9,039 nucleotides of DNA from assembly GCA_021736745.1 (NCBI GenBank), contig JAIPFG010000107.1:1-9039 (forward strand), written 5' to 3'. Numbering within the stretch: position 1 is the first letter of the stretch; every line of letters begins with the position of its first letter. Below are positions 7,657 to 9,039 of this stretch, piece by piece. A program made the translations under genes and the position numbers. This stretch comes from Pseudomonadales bacterium (lineage in GTDB: Bacteria; Pseudomonadota; Gammaproteobacteria; Pseudomonadales; IMCC2047). A model generated the notes under the pieces. The model ran no database searches and was not told where the DNA came from. It saw only the letters and a list, made by a program, of their open reading frames with translations.

Positions 7657-8613
7657 TCAACTCAACCCAAAATGTTTTTTAGCGGCATCGATATCCAACA
7701 AAATCTGTTGCCTGAGCAAATCCACATTATCAAACTTTCTCTCGTTCCTGATTTTATGCCTGAAGATAACGCGGATACGTTCCCCATAGATGGCTCGGTC
7801 AAAATCAAAAATGTGACTTTCCAGCATAGGTTGCTCACCGTCAACCGTCGGACGCAGACCAACATTTGCTACTCCTTGCAATAACTTCACGCCGCCCCGG
7901 TGCTCCAGCCCTGCAATTTCTACAGCGTAAACCCCCTGCAATGGTGCCTTTTTACCTTTTAAGGATAAATTAGCCGTGGGAATTCCGATGGTTCGTCCGA
8001 TTTGCCGACCATACATCACCCGCCCAGACATACTATAGGGCCGCCCCAATAATTGTTCCGCCAAAGAAAAATCACCGTCTTCCAAGGCAACACGAACCCG
8101 TGTGCTGCTAACACGGTGATTATCCCAGACCAGCGTGTCATTTTTGGAAACACTAAATCCAAATTTAACACCCGCATTGCGGAGCATTTCGAAATCACCA
8201 CTCTGTTTATAACCAAAGCGAAAATCATCCCCAACGATTAAAGCTTGAACACCCAGACTGTTGACTAGAATTTGCTCGATGAACATATTGGCGGGCATAT
8301 TGCGTAGTGCCTCATTAAAATGCAGGCAGACAACGGAGTCAATTGCGTTACCTAAAATCAAGGCTACTTTTTCATGAAAGGGCGTTAATCGCGCGGGTGC
8401 ACCAGTACCGGCAAAAAATTCCATGGGTTGTGGTTCAAAAATAAGCACCCTCGTTGGTAAGCCTAATTCCTCTGCTTTTTTTTTGAGCTGACGCAATATC
8501 ATTTGATGGCCACAATGAACGCCATCAAAATTACCCGTCGTCACCACATATTTGCGATCAGTATATTTGCGTTGCTGTGCGATCAGATTATGTAACCCGC
8601 GGATCAATTCCAT
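7657..8613 (-). CDS. ribF: Bifunctional riboflavin kinase / FAD synthetase
   Basis: Converts riboflavin to FMN and then to FAD with ATP; cytoplasmic. 318 residues, normal length. The N-terminal FMN adenylyltransferase domain (about 15-185) shows TGNFDGVHCGH (26-36), IVGDDFRFGYKQSGD (126-140) and SSTRVRVAL (169-177). The C-terminal flavokinase domain (about 186-310) shows GRVMYGRQIGRTIGIPTANL (197-216), GVYAVEI (227-233), GVANVGLRPT (247-256) and ESHIFDFDRAIYGE (265-278), followed by IRNERKF (288-294). ATG 8613 is the first start of the frame with family-like N-terminus MELIRGL. No Shine-Dalgarno is seen in the AT-rich leader. The gene lies 121 nt after murJ and 86 nt before ileS, the standard neighbour order. 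It supplies the FAD that the monooxygenase in this window would need, though this is generic. Confidence 0.97.
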   Translation of the reverse strand: MELIRGLHNLIAQQRKYTDRKYVVTTGNFDGVHCGHQMILRQLKKKAEELGLPTRVLIFEPQPMEFFAGTGAPARLTPFHEKVALILGNAIDSVVCLHFNEALRNMPANMFIEQILVNSLGVQALIVGDDFRFGYKQSGDFEMLRNAGVKFGFSVSKNDTLVWDNHRVSSTRVRVALEDGDFSLAEQLLGRPYSMSGRVMYGRQIGRTIGIPTANLSLKGKKAPLQGVYAVEIAGLEHRGGVKLLQGVANVGLRPTVDGEQPMLESHIFDFDRAIYGERIRVIFRHKIRNERKFDNVDLLRQQILLDIDAAKKHFGLS

Positions 8614-8639
8614 AAAAAATACTGAAAAATAAATTTTGG

Positions 8640-8645
8640 ATTATA
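8640..8645 (-). promoter_or_regulatory. Candidate -10 box for ribF promoter
   Basis: A perfect TATAAT on the minus strand, 26 nt before the ribF ATG. The expected -35 position holds only a poor match (TGTCCC at 17-nt spacing), so the promoter would need an activator or be weak. A transcript from here would have a short leader without a Shine-Dalgarno. Confidence 0.4.
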
Positions 8646-8675
8646 TCTCACTGCCCCGGGAGGGGACATGGATGG

Positions 8676-8703
8676 TATTGAATGAATTCAATATTTTATT
8701 GAA
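8676..8703. repeat. Three alternating 7-bp inverted repeat arms in the murJ-ribF gap
   Basis: Plus strand: TATTGAA (8676-8682), TTCAATA (8687-8693), TATTGAA (8697-8703). The middle arm can pair with either neighbour, across spacers of 4 and 3 nt. There is no T-run, so it is not a clear terminator. It lies upstream of the candidate ribF -10 and could be a binding site or a pair of exclusive hairpins. Confidence 0.5.
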
Positions 8704-8734
8704 ATATCAGGGCTATTTCGCGACAGTTTCATCA

Positions 8735-9039
8735 TTAATGACGAAAATGTCGTAATCGAACACCAACAAGCAATAACGTTGCAAAATAAATCAAAACACC
8801 GAGCAGGCACAAAATGGCCAAATGCCAAGCACGCGACCACCAATCCCATGCCAACCAAATATCAGTTTTCTCCGCCAGCCACAGGATTCCTAGCGCTAAT
8901 ACAACATTGGCAAAAAGTAAACGCAAGATCAATGGCTTCCAGCCTGGTTGCACGCGATAACACCCCTGCCGATGGAGCCCCGCAAATAACAATCCCGCAT
9001 TAAGAAATGAAGACAACGAGGTGGCCAAGGCTAAACCTG
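8735..9039 (-). CDS. murJ: Lipid II flippase MurJ, C-terminal part (5' end beyond window)
   Basis: About 101 C-terminal codons, open through the right edge, with the stop TAA at 8735. The visible part begins GLALATSLSSFLNAGLLFAG, the conserved segment of MurJ/MviN near the start of its last transmembrane helices. At least two further hydrophobic stretches follow (LLFANVVLALGILWL and AILCLLGVLIYFATLLL), ending in a basic tail RLRHFRH. The family is an inner-membrane MOP-superfamily transporter of about 14 helices that flips lipid II for peptidoglycan synthesis. A TTG at 9028 is an internal leucine codon, not a start. The position directly before ribF matches the order in Pseudomonas and relatives, which supports the call. 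Confidence 0.9.
   Translation of the reverse strand, partial: GLALATSLSSFLNAGLLFAGLHRQGCYRVQPGWKPLILRLLFANVVLALGILWLAEKTDIWLAWDWWSRAWHLAILCLLGVLIYFATLLLVGVRLRHFRH

Noticed and set aside
8676..8703. Terminator for murJ
   Set aside because: Hairpin arms are AT-rich and no T-run follows on the minus strand.
8614..8734. FMN riboswitch upstream of ribF
   Set aside because: The conserved FMN-element sequences are absent and the gap is too small; the repeats are simple inverted arms.

Overview
The window carries eight genes, all on the minus strand, and no convincing gene on the plus strand. It reads as chromosome of a gammaproteobacterium. The right two thirds, read in the direction of transcription (right to left), is murJ (3' end) - ribF - ileS - lspA - fkpB - ispH. 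This order is well known from Escherichia coli (ribF to ispH) and from Pseudomonas and related marine Gammaproteobacteria. Protein details such as the IspH ligand set and the SlpA-type FKBP agree with that. Genus or family cannot be fixed from this window; a Cellvibrionales/Spongiibacteraceae-like host is only a guess from gene order and moderate GC.

Housekeeping block (2772-9039): MurJ flips lipid II. RibF makes FMN and FAD. IleS charges tRNA-Ile. LspA removes lipoprotein signal peptides. FkpB is a peptidyl-prolyl isomerase, and IspH makes the last step to IPP and DMAPP. ileS to ispH are packed with gaps of 5-30 nt and look co-transcribed. The murJ-ribF gap (121 nt) carries a consensus -10 box and overlapping inverted repeats, so ribF may have its own promoter. 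A hairpin with a T-run lies about 40 nt after ispH and probably ends the operon.

Accessory block (1-2557): a two-gene operon, an MBL-fold protein followed 25 nt later by an FAD-dependent aromatic-ring-hydroxylase-type monooxygenase that runs off the left edge. This pair looks catabolic and unrelated to the housekeeping genes beside it. Two things stand out. The MBL protein keeps the ligands of one metal site but has lost all three side chains specific to the second. A 36-bp near-perfect palindrome sits just upstream of the operon and looks like an operator.

The proteins are mostly textbook families. The less-described part is the MBL/flavin monooxygenase pair and its operator. No non-coding stretch exceeds 300 bases; the longest are 2558-2771 and 8614-8734, both described below. 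No tRNA, rRNA, CRISPR, insertion sequence or prophage signal was seen.
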